NCBI GenBank assembly: GCA_946894095.1
Contig: OX335657.1
Coordinates: forward strand, 4,526,001 to 4,590,000
Direction of reading: 5' to 3'
Length of the DNA stretch: 64,000 bases
Origin: Incurvaria masculella
Lineage: Eukaryota; Arthropoda; Insecta; Lepidoptera; Incurvariidae
Made by a program: the position numbers and the translations under genes. Below, one piece after another: positions 1-14,500 of the stretch. Position 1 is the first letter of the stretch. The number at the start of each line of letters is the position of its first letter. The notes beneath the pieces were generated by a model that saw nothing but the letters and a program-made list of their open reading frames with translations, searched no databases and was not told the DNA's origin.

Positions 1-155
1 TAAATGCGTGAGAAGGCTCATTTAACTTTTATTTTCTTAAATACGATTTAAAGTGACATTTACTGTTGGTGCAATGAACATTATTGAGTTAAATCCATTT
101 AAGCCGAGAAACCTTATTTAAATCGCTAAATGAGATTGATGCAAGGCACCCTTAG
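1..155 (+). repeat. Direct repeat, copy A (cut by window start)
   Basis: About 155 bp that recur almost unchanged at 945-1099: same order of blocks, only scattered substitutions. The block is rich in the words TTTAAAT and TAAATACG and ends in GCAAGGCACCCTTAG. The left end may lie outside the window. Two direct copies about 945 bp apart could be terminal repeats of one element or two insertions of a short element. No coding capacity is seen. Confidence 0.7.
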
Positions 156-944
156 GCCCCCTTGCACCAACATCGTATTTAAATCACTAAATACGAGTTT
201 TGTTAAATTGTATTTAAGTTCGTAACTCGCTAAATGAGACTACGCGTTGCATCAACAGATAAGTTCATCTATTTAGCTAAATACGCATTTAGCGAAGAAA
301 CAATTAATTTTCTAAGCAATGGCAGCACTGTGGCAGTTTGTTCTGTTCCATTAAAGTGCCGTCTCTATCTTTTGACGCATGAAAAAGAGTGATGGTAAAT
401 TGGACTAAAAACGTATTTATGCATCAATAAAACAAACCCCACACTTTATTTATTTATTTATTTATTTGGTAAATGCATGGTAGAAGTGTTCACAAAGATG
501 TATACATAAAATTTTTGCCTTGTAGTAAGTCCAACAGCAGATCAAAATTACATTGCATTGCTACCCAACAAGGTGTGGCCCGTTCTAGGGTTAGCAATTA
601 TTTGATAACTGTTGCCTGATTGGAATTATTTAAGTTAAATTTCGGTTGTCGTCCTTTTGAAAATCTAATCTATGTTCAATTTTGTCCAGCATGTAGGCCC
701 GCAGTCTTTGAGAGTCGAAATTTACGAAATAAATATTCGTCGCGCATGTTCACAAAATGGTCATTTCCATCTATTGAAAAAATGTGTGCCGATTAAATCA
801 ATTGTTTCTCCGCCATCATCAGAATAATCGACGAAATGCATGTCTGTTGGTTGTTTGTTTGGCTCAACCAAACAAAGAACCAACAGCTCCATCCAAATGT
901 ATAACTTGACCCTCAACAGCTCCCTAAACACGTATTTAGCGAGT
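156..944. other. AT-rich stretch between the two direct repeats
   Basis: No gene is visible. It has a TTTA run near 447-465 and several variants of the flanking repeat words (for example near 176-300 and 930-945), so part of it may be internal sequence of the same element. No reverse transcriptase, integrase or transposase motif was seen in any frame. Confidence 0.4.
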
Positions 945-1099
945 TAAATGCGCGAAAAGGCTCATTTAACTTTTATTTTCTTAAATACGTTTTAAAGTGA
1001 CGTTTAACGTTGGTGCAACGAACATTATTGAGTTAAATCCATTTAAGCCGTTAAACCTTATTTAAATCGCTAAGTGAGATTGATGCAAGGCACCCTTAG
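945..1099 (+). repeat. Direct repeat, copy B
   Basis: Second copy of the 1-155 block in the same orientation, with roughly a dozen differences. It ends in the same GCAAGGCACCCTTAG. Confidence 0.7.
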
Positions 1100-2431
1100 A
1101 GCCTTTTAAATATGAGCAGTTGTATTCAGAGTGAACTGTCAAAATTTAGAACGTGGACTAGTACCGGACTAACCATACAACATTCTATTTAGTCCGGCGA
1201 TTATCCCTGTATTAAAGTTTGTCGGCCCTCTCTGAATACTACTGGTAGACATTAGCGATAAGCAATGGCCGGCTTTACCTCACATTGGTGAAGGCTATCT
1301 AGTATAATGTATAAAGGGGCAGGGCTCATGCTTCATCTCCGTGGCAGGGCTTTATATACTCGCACTTGCGAATGCTAGGCCGACCATGGAGGCGAAGAAA
1401 TAATTAAAATAAATTCTTCACCTCCATGGGCCCGATGACGCATCGAAAAACATGTTCTATCAACATGTTTTACCAGCTTGCGGTGTTTGTTGTATTGGCG
1501 TGGCAAGCGTGGCATAGACTAAAATCAGTCAGAATCGTGCCAAAGACTATCATTAAGATGTGACAACTGTAACTGTATTCTGTGAAAAAGATTTTATTTT
1601 CTCTTTTGACGTGTGGCTGCGCGTGCATGCGTGTGTGAGTTTTGGCTAGCTCGCACCCGCACGAGATTTCGTGTTTTTTTTTTGTGCGTGGGGAGTTTTG
1701 TGAGTGCCGCTGCGGAGATAAATGTTTCGCAGTGTGACAGCAGTGCTTAGCCACCCTGTAAGTGTACCTGTATTCTTACATGCAAGCGCTAAAATAAATA
1801 ATATCTATGAAAGGGAGCTAATCAATTCATGCTCGGATCCGGGAACCTACTTACGTGGTTTGCTTTGTCAAAGCCGTTCTTACGGTTCGTCTCATTAGCG
1901 CCACAAAGATCACTCACTAGATTTATTTCCACTTTGTCGAATATTTTACAGCTGCCCACGCGGCGACCGACTTTCTATATCACTCATCGATTACCATTCA
2001 ATCTTCCTTCATAGATCCTTTGAAGAGTCCTATTATTACCAAAGGGAAGACGTAAAATGCGCGTAACCTTCATGTTTTTGCTAACATATTACTCGAATAA
2101 TTTGTAAATTCCTCGAAAACTGAAGGACCTAGGATAATTGACACTTGAAACTTTTGAAAATTATGTAGCTGCTCCATTGATTTTTTATAAAATTAGGTGG
2201 TAGAGATGTACCTAGGTGTTTGAACAATATTGTCTTTTGTTGCATGTAATATTTTTGACAATCATGTTACTATATTCTTATTTCTTTTTGCTTTACAGTT
2301 ACGCAATACTGTTCACCAGTAAAAAAAAACATTTATGGAATAAGAATGTGGTGCTAACAGTGTGAAATGTGTAGATGTGGTAGTCGTGAGTGTGGTAGTG
2401 TATTGTGAGTAGGGTGTAAGAAGCCGTCAAG
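1100..2431 (+). other. Region upstream of the GalNAc-transferase start codon
   Basis: Probably holds promoter and 5' UTR of the downstream gene, but no TATA box, initiator or upstream exon can be fixed from sequence alone. A hairpin at 1386-1430 has a 16-nt stem with one mismatch (CCATGGAGG...CCTCCATGG) around an AT-rich loop. The 60-100 codon frames here have no recognisable content. Confidence 0.4.
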
Positions 2432-2587
2432 ATGCTGCGCAGCAAGATCCGGTTCCACACGTGTCGGATCATACTCCTGACTTCGCTCGTGTGGCTGCTG
2501 GTGGACGTCGCTATACTCACAATGTATTCGGACTGCCTCGGAGACAAGTGGGAGTGTGGGAAAAAACCCAACGAATTTGATGTGAGG
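2432..2587 (+). CDS. GALNT1/13-like: GalNAc-transferase exon 1: start and membrane anchor
   Basis: Encodes residues 1-52. The start [11 protein letters not shown] is followed by a hydrophobic stretch (about 13-29) with an internal Asp and Trp, as in the signal anchor of vertebrate GALNT1/13. This gives a type II Golgi protein. The donor is AGG/GTGAGT, phase 0. The ATG is chosen because it is the one directly before the basic tail plus anchor. Confidence 0.9.
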
Positions 2588-5500
2588 GTGAGTATACACA
2601 CGCAGTAGTTACCTTATCAAATGCAGTTATTTGGCAATTTATTTTAATTAACTTTAAGGTCTGCTCACCTTACCCGTTTCAGTAAAATAGCCTATACAAC
2701 TGTATGGACTTGACTGGTTTTTTTTTGCCATACTCAGGTTAATCATCAAAATTTTGGAAAAAAAAAACTGAACACAATTTTTTTTTTAATTTTTAGATGG
2801 GCAGTCATGGCTGATGCGTCTAAATGTTATTCATTTCTTACTGATAATATTATACACGGTGTAAACATTTTTTGCGACATTACTATTTTAATACCGATTA
2901 TATAAATATTTCGTATATGATAATTTTGTGGTATTTGACAATCAAATCTAAAATAGTAAAAAAAAAAATTGCAGATTTAATCCAAACTTGTGAAATGTAA
3001 TTTCCCTTTAGAATTGTGTAAGCACGCCATGTGTACGCACCACTGCCAAGGTCACGCGTTTGCTGTCTCGCAGCTGACTGCGCGCCGCCGCCAATTGTAT
3101 GGGGCCGCTCCGAATGTAAATTTTCACGTTTATTTTAAAAAATTTCCTAATTTAGAACTTTTTATGAATTCAGTGCGATTCCTATTACGAAATACTATGT
3201 TTTCATACTAGTATTAGAAATCTAAAATTTAAAACAAAAGCTCAAAACAAGAAAAATCCTTCGTTTTCGGAATCAGTATGCGACCCAAAATAACCCTCTT
3301 TCGGGAATGTCGCGAACTTGTTTAACACCGTGCATAGATAGTATTTTTTTAAATATTTTTTCGTGTTTCATCTCGGGCCTTCTTTTTTTGTATTAAAAAT
3401 TTTGGCACCATCTATATGGACGCAGACAAAGCCTCTTAAAGAAAGATATCAGTGAAATATGCATTAATCAGCCACGTCACATTAGTCGCATTGAACTTGG
3501 GAATAGTTTGTTTACGCGTATCCTATCTTGTAGATAGCACCAAAAACAGAAAGAGATGCCTACATAAGTATTTATGTTTCCTATATATATTTTTTTACTT
3601 ACTTAAATTACCAAATACCTTGATTATGTAATTGTTATTTTTATGATATTGGGTAATGTGCCTAATGCACATATGTACTTACTGTAGAGTCTCACTAATC
3701 CGGGACTATTAAAAATGTAGTACCGATTTATTGGAATGTTCGGATTACTTTATTATGTGGGGAATTTCAATGCAAATGAAGTAAAGGAACCACTACTGCA
3801 GCGGCAAGTGTGTATGTTTAAAACGAGAATACACGCGTAGCCATATGGTCCCTGCTGACAAGTGCTCGCTGAAACTGAGCAGCAGGGGGCGGGCCGGGCG
3901 GTTTTTGAGTGGCGGAGAGCAGGAAGCGGTGACGCAGGGTGCCGGACTACTGGACATTCAGATGTCCTGAAGTGCCGTAATAGTGGGACTCGACTGAACA
4001 TATAATGTGGAATTCTTAAAAAATTTTTTTGTTCTCATTTACTGCCTAACACGATGTTGAGCTAATTTTGTGCACAATGATTTTTTAAATTATATTTTTC
4101 AGAAGTTTTTAATGCCATCTTATATTTGAATGTTTTGCTTAGGGCCGATACTACTTACTTATTGGACTGATAAATTGTCAAAAGATGGATAGTCATTACC
4201 AGAGAATTATATTTTCTATCACAAACATATGACTGCAATTTTAATAGTAAAAATAAGGACTTGATATAAGGGATGAATAAGAGGCGTAAATAAATCCGTC
4301 GAATGGTTATCTGACTGATTCACTTACTATCTGAAAGCAGCCTTTAATGAAACATAAATTTGTTAACAAGTTCAATATAACATCGCAAGACTAGAAATCG
4401 CATTTGTCCCGTTCAGGTCCAAGTGGAAGAAGAGGAGTCGCCGAAGAGCGGCAAGAGGGCGTCGCTGGTGGGCGCGCGGCGGGCGGAGTCGGAGGGGCGC
4501 GAGGCGGCCGAGCCGGAGGTGGGCGAGGACGGGCTGGTGCTGCCGCCGTACTCCAAGAGTCACCTCAAGCGCTGGCAGCCGGCGCCCTCGGTGCGGCCGC
4601 ATGGTGGGCAGCCCGGCGAGATGGGTGAGTTTTTCTTTAGGTTGACATCTTGACATCTTCATTGAAGCAATTAGTGCCTTTAGTGGCCCGCAGGTTATTA
4701 TTGTATTGTATTGTTTATTCATCATCCATTAACAGTACACTGCACTCGGATTTGTCATATTTTAATATTAGCCAGTTCAGCAAAACAAAACACAGCAAAG
4801 AAGAACTGGCAAGAAACTCTGCTATGTTTTTTTTTTCAACGTCCACTTAGTCGAATTTTATAAAAGTGTTTGTCAAATGTTTTAACAAAAACATGTGTAG
4901 AACACTAAACAAAAAATTATTCACAAATTTCAACAATTTATGCCGTATGCAACAGTTCATGACAAATATGAAGTGGCGCAGGGCTTAGCATGTCAGAGGT
5001 CTGGGTTCAAATCCCCAGCCCATTTGTGCACCCCTTTCTGCCTCTTTCTGAGTTGGATAAGTGCATTTTGTCACCAATGCGAGCTGCTCCATGGTTCGGA
5101 ATCCATGTAAGACTGTAAGCTGTCCCTCTTCCCCTACCAGGTGGTAGGGTTAATCCCGCCAAGGTTGGTATCATCACATTGGATGAAATTATGTTCAAAA
5201 CGGCAATGATATGTTGTCTAGTTTTTCTTCCAGTTCAATGTACCCATGCTCATTAATGGAAGGTCCAGGCATGGCACTTAATTCCTTCGGGAATTAGGTG
5301 CTAGGTGTGTTGGGCTAAAATCATGGCTGTATGTGTGCTATTAGCCACCCATTTCCAGTTATATAAAAACCATTTGAAAAAGAGCAGAGCTGCTAGGCCC
5401 AGTTGTCACCTAAACTGGCGTTTACGGAACTTACCGTAAACGCCAGAATATTTACAAACAATAAAAAATTACCAATGAATGTATCGTTTATTTATTTTGT

Positions 5501-8500
5501 TTGCCAAAATGTAAGGAATATCCTGGACACCTAGTATCCATGAGGTGTTTTGGGCTGATATTACAACAGTAGATGTGGTATCAGACATCAAGGTGCCGTT
5601 ACAATAAAAAAAAATACCTAATGTTCCCAAAGGCAGGTTTATTTGAGGAAATTATGTCAAACTTACTAGTTTTATCAACAGCTTAGCTTGTTTAAAAATA
5701 TATGCAAAAATTTGTCACCACAGCTTCCAAGTTTACAAATGCAATTACTGTTTCAAACAAAGTAAGTAAAATATATGTGTTGAATGACCCAAGCAAATTA
5801 CTATGAGTTGACATTATCTTGTCTGGGTCAAGTTTACTCAAATCTCATTAGTCTGCATTAATAATAAATTGTGTCTCTCTCTCTCTCTCAATTGGATTCG
5901 CTATCACACCGCTGCGTCGGCACAATGGGGCGAAGTACTTTCTTTTTTTGCTGATCTCCGTATCTGATTTAGGCAATGCACCGTGAAAGATCGTTCTCTT
6001 AATGCTGTGAAAAGTGGGCTTAAAAATTATTTGTGATTGGTGGAATGTGAATATTTATTGGCCATGGTTATGCATGTGATGTAGGTTTAAATTATAGCTA
6101 TATTACTGGTGCAAAAACATTTACTGAAGGGCATTATAATTGTTTTATTGAATTCAAATGAAAAAAGAAAAAAAATAAACATTATTGCAGTTTAGTTATT
6201 CCAAAAATATGGTTAACAACAATGCTATTAGAAAATATATGGCCCAAATTTAATAAATGGAAAATGTTTGTATACTTTGAAAATTACAAGCATGTTCCAT
6301 TTTTTGTATGTTAACTGGAAGTTGTGCAACTGACAGTAGTAGTTTATGACAAAACTCATAGTATTAAAACCTAATGTGCAAGTGTTTCACAGTGTTGTGT
6401 TGCCACTGGAGCAGTGCATCGCTTAAAGATCCTTGCTTACGGTGACGCTTGGCTCAGGTTATCTCTTTCCCTAAAATATGGTTGAAAGAGGTAATGGCTG
6501 TGCCCGGCGTGATGCTCGTGAACGGGTGCTGTTTGTGGGGACTGGCCTGCTCCAATTGGCAACATATTAGTTGGAGGGGATTGTCTTTGCAAATAAAATG
6601 ATATTTGTCATGAACTGTTGCATACGGCATGGGTTGTAAACTTTTGTGTATTCATGTGAATTTAGTGTTTTACCTATGTTTTTGTTAAAATAATTGACAA
6701 ACACTTTTGTAAACTTAGACTAAGTGGACGTTGAAAAAAAAAACAGCGGAGTTTCTTTCCAGTTCTTCTTCGCTGTGTTTTGTTTGCTGAACTGGCCAAT
6801 GCTAAAATATGACAAATCCGAGTGCAGTGTACTGTCTATGGATGATGAATAAACAATACAAATACAATACAACACGGGCAATCATTTAAATGAGTAAATA
6901 ATATTTATTGAATATCTACTTTAGTGCAAGCCATACTGTTACAAATAGGCAGAAATTAATTCTATAAGGCATTTTCTAACATTCAACCTTAGTGATGTAG
7001 GATAGAGGGATAGGGGGCCCAAAAAATACTTATCAATGAATTAAAGAAAATAAAGTTTAAATATAAACGATAAAAAAATATTAGCAAAACAAAATATTGT
7101 CTATCAAACAAAACAATTTTTCATAAATGGGTAAAACCTAGAAAACAGTTATAATAAAAGCAATATCAAATTATTAACATATCAATATTGAATAACGAAC
7201 CCGGAAAGTTTCTTGTCGGCTTTTCTTTGCCATAGTTAATTGAACCGGCAGTAAAAAAATACAAATTCGATTGTGTAATATACATCTAATGGAGGAAATA
7301 AATAAACTGATACTGAACATGCCGTACAGGAGCCAGTTTTTACGCTTATTTTGAAAAAAAAAAATTACTATGAAAATATATATTTCAGAGTAGTAACTAC
7401 ATTAATAGCTAAAATGTATTGTTTCATGATTTATTTGTAAATTTGCAGTTAATAATTTACTATGAAAATATATATTTCAGAGTAGTAACTACATTAATAG
7501 CTAAAATGTATTGTTTCATGATTTATTTGTAAATTTGCAGTTAATAATTTGAGAAACCATGAAGGGTAATTTTTTATATGTTTTCATCACGAAAATGTCT
7601 CGCTGCGCTTCCTGTCCACTCGCTACTGCCTGACAGGGTAAGAAACGAAGATCTACTCCAAAGTAACAACAGATGTAATCCCTGTTTTATTCCACTATTT
7701 TCAATGTTCTCGATCACTAGTTAAACAATTTGGAAATCGAGTTATATACGAGTTGTATTTTCAGGCAAAGCGGTGCAGATACCTATCGACCAAGAGAAAC
7801 TGATGCTGGAGAAATTCCAGGAGAACCAGTTCAATCTGCTGGCTAGTGACATGATCTCGCTCAACAGATCGCTCTCCGACGTGCGCTTTGAGAAGTGAGT
7901 CGTACTTATTCACATATAGATACCTCGATAATTGTGGCGAGAGCTGAAACATTTTCAGGAATAGCTCCTAAAACCACATTAGCTTGGTTTTTTGCTAAAA
8001 GTAGATGAAAATATAGTTGAAATTAATTAAGGACCGCGGCACGGAGGCTACTACAAGGTATCAGAAATATAACAGGGTCAGAAATGGTTAACTGGTCGTC
8101 CTTAAAAACGCGATCTTATTATTAATCTTATTTAACTCTATTCTTATAAATTGTTATATTCTCCTAATTTCTGAAGCTAATTTAGGATTTTATGACTTAT
8201 AAAAATCTTTAAAAAAGGGCTAAAACCGTATGTAAAGAAAGCTGTTTCCCTTATTTATTTATCATATTGATTCTGTAGGCAGAAGTAATATTGATAACAA
8301 CGATTGTTTTGTTTTTGTGTTTGTTGTAGAGGCAGCACTATAACCTATGTAAAGAAAGCCATTTCAAACGTCTAAGACGTACTGTAAAATCAAGCAAATG
8401 TTTGCAATTGTGACGGTGTGCATTGAAATGTGTTTGCTCGATGATAACATAAATTCTATTAGCTGTGCACATTGACTCGTATTTTGCACAAACACCTGCC

Positions 8501-11500
8501 AAATTACATCTGTTTTGCTCTTTCTTGGTGTGTCAGGACACAAACTGGTCAGCAATTTTATTTTGCACACACACACACCTGGTCAATTACGACATCAGTT
8601 TTGCTCGTTCCTGTTCTCTTAGAACTGGCCAGCATTTTCCCCTCATGGAGTCTTTCGGAGCTGTATGGATTTACAAACCTAGTTTTTTTGTACCGTGTTC
8701 AACGATGCGTGCAGATGCAAGGACAAAGAGTACCCCGCGCTGCTGCCCACCACGAGTGTGGTGATCGTGTTCCACAACGAGGCGTGGACCACACTTCTTC
8801 GTACCATCTGGAGCACGATCAACCGCTCGCCGCGCCCGCTCCTGCGCGAGATAATTCTCGTGGACGACGCCAGCGAGAAGGGTACGTCGACACTTCCTGA
8901 CTTATTTTGGCAGAAGCGGTACACGGCTCCACTCAAGACAATTTCGTTTGGTATTGTATTCGTCAAATTGGCAGACAAGCTACACTCAGACAGGTCATAT
9001 TTTCTTTGCAATAAACAGAACAACAATAAATATGCATGCATCTTACAATTTCTGGCATATACCATCGTCAAATTAACTAAATAAATAAAACTGAGCTAAA
9101 TATGTCAACATAATTATTAGTCAAAGGTTTTATGATACTGGATTATCATGGTTATTTAAAAAAATCTAATTATAAATATTATACATCTGTATCAAACTAT
9201 AAATAAACCATAGAAAATGTATGGTACTGATGATGAAAAGTCCATGTGCTAACGTAATAGGCTATCTAATTACCTTTCATCGAAATCGGTTCGGTTGTTA
9301 CTGTGTGATTGAATAACAAACATCCAAACATACTAGCTCTCCCATTTTTAATATTAGTAGGTTTGTGCTGAAGAACTTTGGGTGCATGCCTAGCGATAGA
9401 TCGATGTGTATTCAGCGCTGGTGAAATGACTCCTACACCGGTGCCCTCCTTTTCCATCACCTTTGCTTTTCAACTATAATGTCGGAACTCATTCTCTTAT
9501 TCGTGAACAGGACTATCTCGGTCCTTTTGGTTTAATCTGAAATCGGTTGATCCTGATACAAGTCTTCAAATAATAGGTGTGGCAGCCATTCATGTTTAGT
9601 TACAACGAAAAAACTAAGTTTCTGTTTCTGTTTCTGTTTCTTTATTTCCTCCATTAGATGTATATTACACACTCGGATTCGTCTTTTTTTTTTTTCCTGT
9701 CGGTTCGATTACTTCTGGCGAAGAAGAGCCGACAAGAAACTTCGTCAGGTTGGTCATTGTATTATTATTTTTTTCTTTTTTTTTCCAGTGATACTTACAA
9801 ACTAGTTTACAGTGATTGATTGATTATGATGTGATTGATTGATAGTTTACAGTGATTGTCAAATTAAAAATGTTTTTGGGGGTAGCATAAGCATAAATAA
9901 TATGTCTTATTATATTAGAATGTGTTCGTATGTACCTATGTTACCGCTGTTAATTCTCTTAAATAACAATAAATAAAAAAATAAATAAATTAAATTCTTC
10001 AGCAGCGTAAACTCTTGGTTCTTGGTTTACCAGGAAGCAAAGAAAACCAAATTAATTAACAACATATTAGCCATCACATCAACATACGTGTCGGATGTCA
10101 TGAGACACTTTCACAAGTTTGTAACCATTAGTACTGATAAACTGTCAAACTGTCAACACTGCATTCTATATTTAGGGATCCTGTCTCCTGTATTTTTAAT
10201 ATTATTTCTGAGAAAATAAGCGAGTAGTTTCCTGTTACATGTAAAAGATATTCAAACTTCCTATTTTCTGGAGAGTTGTGGGCGAGGTCTCTTATGAACA
10301 TTTCAGTTTATTTAACTATTTTTATTTAGTTTAACTATTAGGTTCAGTAAAGTTGCCATTTTCTATGGAATAAACGAATAACTGAAATCCCACTAAGTTT
10401 TATAAATGGGAAAGTTTTGATTTTTGTATTTCAATAAAGTCTCCACGGCTGAACGGATTGGGATGAAACTTAGTTGATGTTTATGACATGTATTAGCACG
10501 TTGGTTACTGCTTTGGATAGAAAAAATCAGCCATACACCCATCCAGATACTATTTAATAATTAGAGATAATATCCCATGTTATCTTCTTTGTTCTATCAT
10601 TTTTAGGGTTCCGTACCGTTTTCACCCTTTGGGTACGGAACCCTATTACTAAGCCTCCGCTGTCCGTCCGTCCATCCGTCCGTCCGTCCGTCCGTCCGTC
10701 TGTCACAGGGCATCTCAGTAACCGTAACAGATAGACAGCTGAAATTTTCACAGATTGTGTATTTATTTTGCCGCTATAACAACAAATAGGTAAGATTATA
10801 AAATAATTTAAATTAAAGGGGGCCCCCATACAAAAAACGTGATTTTTTGTATTATTTTTTTGTGCGATGGTACGGAACCCTTCGTGTGCGTGTCCGACTC
10901 GCACTTGGCCGGTTTTTAATTATTTGTAGATGATTGAAGCATCTGCTATAGATTTGTAGCATTGTTGTGCGGGAATCAATACATTATTTATGGGCGATTT
11001 TTACTACCTCTTCAGAAAAAATGTTCATCCCTGCAAAAAAAAAAAAAAAAAATTTCGAAATAAATGGTAACAGCTAGAAGCAAGGTCTGGCGAGTAGGGT
11101 GTAATAGTTTCCACATGTCACTTGCCCGCAGATCACCTCGGCAAGAAACTGGAGGAATATATCTCGACGCTGCCGGTGCCGACGCACCTGTACCGCACTG
11201 AGAACCGCTCGGGGCTGATCCGCGCGCGCTTGCTCGGCGCCAAGCACGTCAAGGGCGACGTCATTACATTCCTCGACGCGCACTGCGAGTGCACAGGTGG
11301 GACCATAGATAAAAAGGATCCGTAGATATGTGCCCGCTATGAGACCCACTGTCTCCGATTAAAAAAAACCACCGACCCAACTTAAACGGACATGCCAAAT
11401 GCAAACATAGTCGCAGACGTATTGGAGGGTTTGTGTGGGTGGGAACTGACTTGACAAATGCATTTTGGGATCACATCAGCGCGCAGTGGCGATGTTTCGA

Positions 11501-14500
11501 CTGTTTGGCATACGACGCACCGCTGGATTCGGTCATTTTGACCATACAGGAGAGACTCGATATTAACCACATGCCACTCCTCGTAGGACAGTATCCTCGC
11601 ACCATTTACAATTTCATCGTTTCTTAAGCGTAGCTTCTATAGCCTTTTTGCTCTCGGTTTCTGGGGAGTAAACTGGGGAATAACTTAGGTGGGTAGACAA
11701 ATCCATTTTAAAATGAGCCGAGTCCATTTTAAAATGGATTCATCTACACATATACATACACTACAATGGGTGGACTAGGCCATTATGACGCATCCTCGTC
11801 CAAAATTGATTCAAGTAAACCCAAAGAAAAAAGCTTTATGAAAACATAATTTCGAAAGTTTGTTGAAGTTTCTAGATTACCATGTTCCAAAAAATAATTC
11901 TGGTTAAAGAGCGATCAGAGAGGAATAACTTTTGGGTCTCTGAAGTCGAGGCATCTCCTGAGCTCGGGTTCATAGTGTGTGTGTGTCGCAGAGGGCTGGC
12001 TGGAGCCGTTGCTGGCGCGCATCGTCGAGGACCGCACCACGGTCGTATGCCCCATCATTGACGTCATCTCCGACACCACCTTCGAGTACATCCAGGCCTC
12101 CGACATGACCTGGGGCGGCTTCAACTGGAAACTCAACTTCAGATGGTTAGTGTCGCTCAGCCATTTTACCCCTGTCCGTCTGCCCGTCTGTCCATCTCTT
12201 GTTATTGGCCGGGTCTTCATTTATTTGGGTTTTACTCTTTTAACTACTAATTAATTTTAACGGACCAAGAAGTGTCTATATCTTCTTAGTACGTCTCTGT
12301 CTACAAGGGACATGTAACTATGTAATAAGCTCATTGTAGTAGTTTATGACAAAACTAATAGTATTAATTAAAACCAAACTTGCAAAGGTTTCACAATGTT
12401 TTGTTGCGGGTTATCTCTTTCTCTAAAATATGGTCGAGACAGGTGATGTTTTTTTAAAAATTGACAATCAGTTTTGTAAATTTAGACTAAGTGGACGTTG
12501 AAAAAAAAACAGCGGAGTGTCTTGCCAGTTTTTCTTCGCTGTGTATTGTTTTGCTGAACTGGCTAATTTTAAAATACTGTCTATGGATGATGAATAAACA
12601 ATACAAAAAAAATATACAATACTGTCCTGATGTTATCCTAATACACCACATGGGAATTAGGTGCCGTGCTAGAACCTTAAATTCCTGATGACTTCACATT
12701 TCAATGCTACTGTGTCAGTAGGGTCGAGGAAGTATCATGATGTTTGAATTTTAATAGCATTATCGAAAAGCGAAAGTTATCTCTGCCAAGGGCACAAGAA
12801 CAATGATCAATAAATAATCAATTGTCTTGTGCATTCACACATATAGTGGTCATTGTTCCACCACACTTCCGTGATGATCTTGAAAATATACAAACACAAA
12901 CAGCTGCTGAGTTGCAGTGTGGATTGTGATTTTTTCGTTTATGGCCAATTTGTTTTAGCCAATGTTTATTCCAATCCGGGTCTATTCATTTAAATTTCGA
13001 GCAGTTTTATGAATTTTTAAAGGAACTGTCATGATAGTAACGTCGATGGCAATGATATAAGGGTTACAGTCCGATTTGAACCATCGTTACCAAAAGGGCG
13101 TTCAAAATTCATCCAATTCGCGCTAAAAGCCCTCAAAATGGCGTCCCGTGAATGGTATGACGTCATCGTTACGTCACTCGATGCCGTAAACCGTGCTCAC
13201 TCTTTGGAGGTAGGGCACTGTGTGGCAACTGTCAGTGTCACATTATGACGTTTCTATAGCGTAGTCTATCATCTTTCCACCGTGTTTTTTCACAAACCGT
13301 TGAATGTAGCTCAGTAAAATCCAAGTTCAGCTTATAGCAATTAGTTACATTAAAATTTGAGGTTAACTACTGCAACTAATGTCATTTGTTCCATGTTTGT
13401 TGTTTTGTTTCCGTAAGAGCGTACACGAACGGTCCAAATTGTTTGTGATGCTTACAACTTTAGGCGTGCTATCTGATTCCGGACGTTTTTATACGCTTTT
13501 AGCACTGTAATCGTTTATAGTTCAAAACGGACCGCATTCCCTAAGGAACTAGCCCTTTCGAACACCTTAATGACCAACAGTTGTACAGAAAGTGCAAAAA
13601 CCATGGAAAAGCTCACATTAGTGACAAAAAAGGCACTCGTCCGTTAGAATTAAGAAGAGAAAGGCTTGTTGTTATTATTATTATTGTATTGTACATGCAC
13701 AAGCAGCATCATGCTGATGCGTGCACTTCTTTTTATGCACTTGCACTTATTTATTTATCTTCTTGTCTGTTAATTATTTTATTTCAAGTGAAGATCCAGT
13801 TTGACGATACAATCATTATTTCCTCAGGTATCTGTTCCATTTATCCACAACTCCGTTTGTTAGAAAGTGTTTTCAAGGGGTTATTGATGCTTGGGTGCGA
13901 TTTAACTTTAGCGAGTGACCGCGTAACCATTGTTTTTAAATTAGCGACCTCATACGTCATGCATCATACGCTAGGCTAGGCGAGGGGACTGGCCTACCGT
14001 ACCAGAGGTCTGGGTCAATTCCTCGCCCCGACATGCACCGCTTTCTTTCTCTTTCTGAGTTTGATAAGTTCATTTCGTCACGAATTCGAGCTGCTCCATG
14101 GTTCGGACTCCATGTAAAACTGTAGATCCCCTTCCCCTACTAGGTGGTAGGGTTTAAGCCCGCCCGGGTTTGTACCATCGCATTGGATGAAAAGATGGTC
14201 GGAGCGGCAATAAAAAATTGTTTGTGTTTTCCATCCAGTTCAATTCAGCCGTGCTCATAAAGGGAAGGTCCCGGCATGGCACCTAATTCCTTCGGGAATG
14301 TGGTGTATTGGGCTAATATCATAATGGTAGTTGTGTGGTATCCATAGCCATCCATGTCAGGTTGCATAAAAAAAATGTTTCGATTATAATAATAGATGCC
14401 CATGTCTGATTTAAAAAAAAATGGATGGCGCAGGTATCGCGTGCCGGAGCGCGAGATGCGGCGCCGCGGCGGCGACCGCACGGCGGCGCTGCGCACGCCC

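Noticed and set aside
4973..5050. tRNA gene
   Set aside because: A-box and B-box words are present but there is no cloverleaf with acceptor stem; it is the head of a SINE.
8472..8900. 142-codon plus-strand frame and the 129-codon frame at 8695-9084
   Set aside because: Both are read-through versions of or shadows around exon 4; the true exon is bounded by GCAG at 8714 and GTACGT at 8882.
10660..10705. CRISPR-like or independent satellite of CCGT units
   Set aside because: It is the internal microsatellite of the GGTTCCGTACC interspersed repeat, present in all three copies.
13581..13979. 132-codon frame in intron 6
   Set aside because: Overlaps a LINE-like 3' UTR (inverted match near 19800) and has no recognisable domain.
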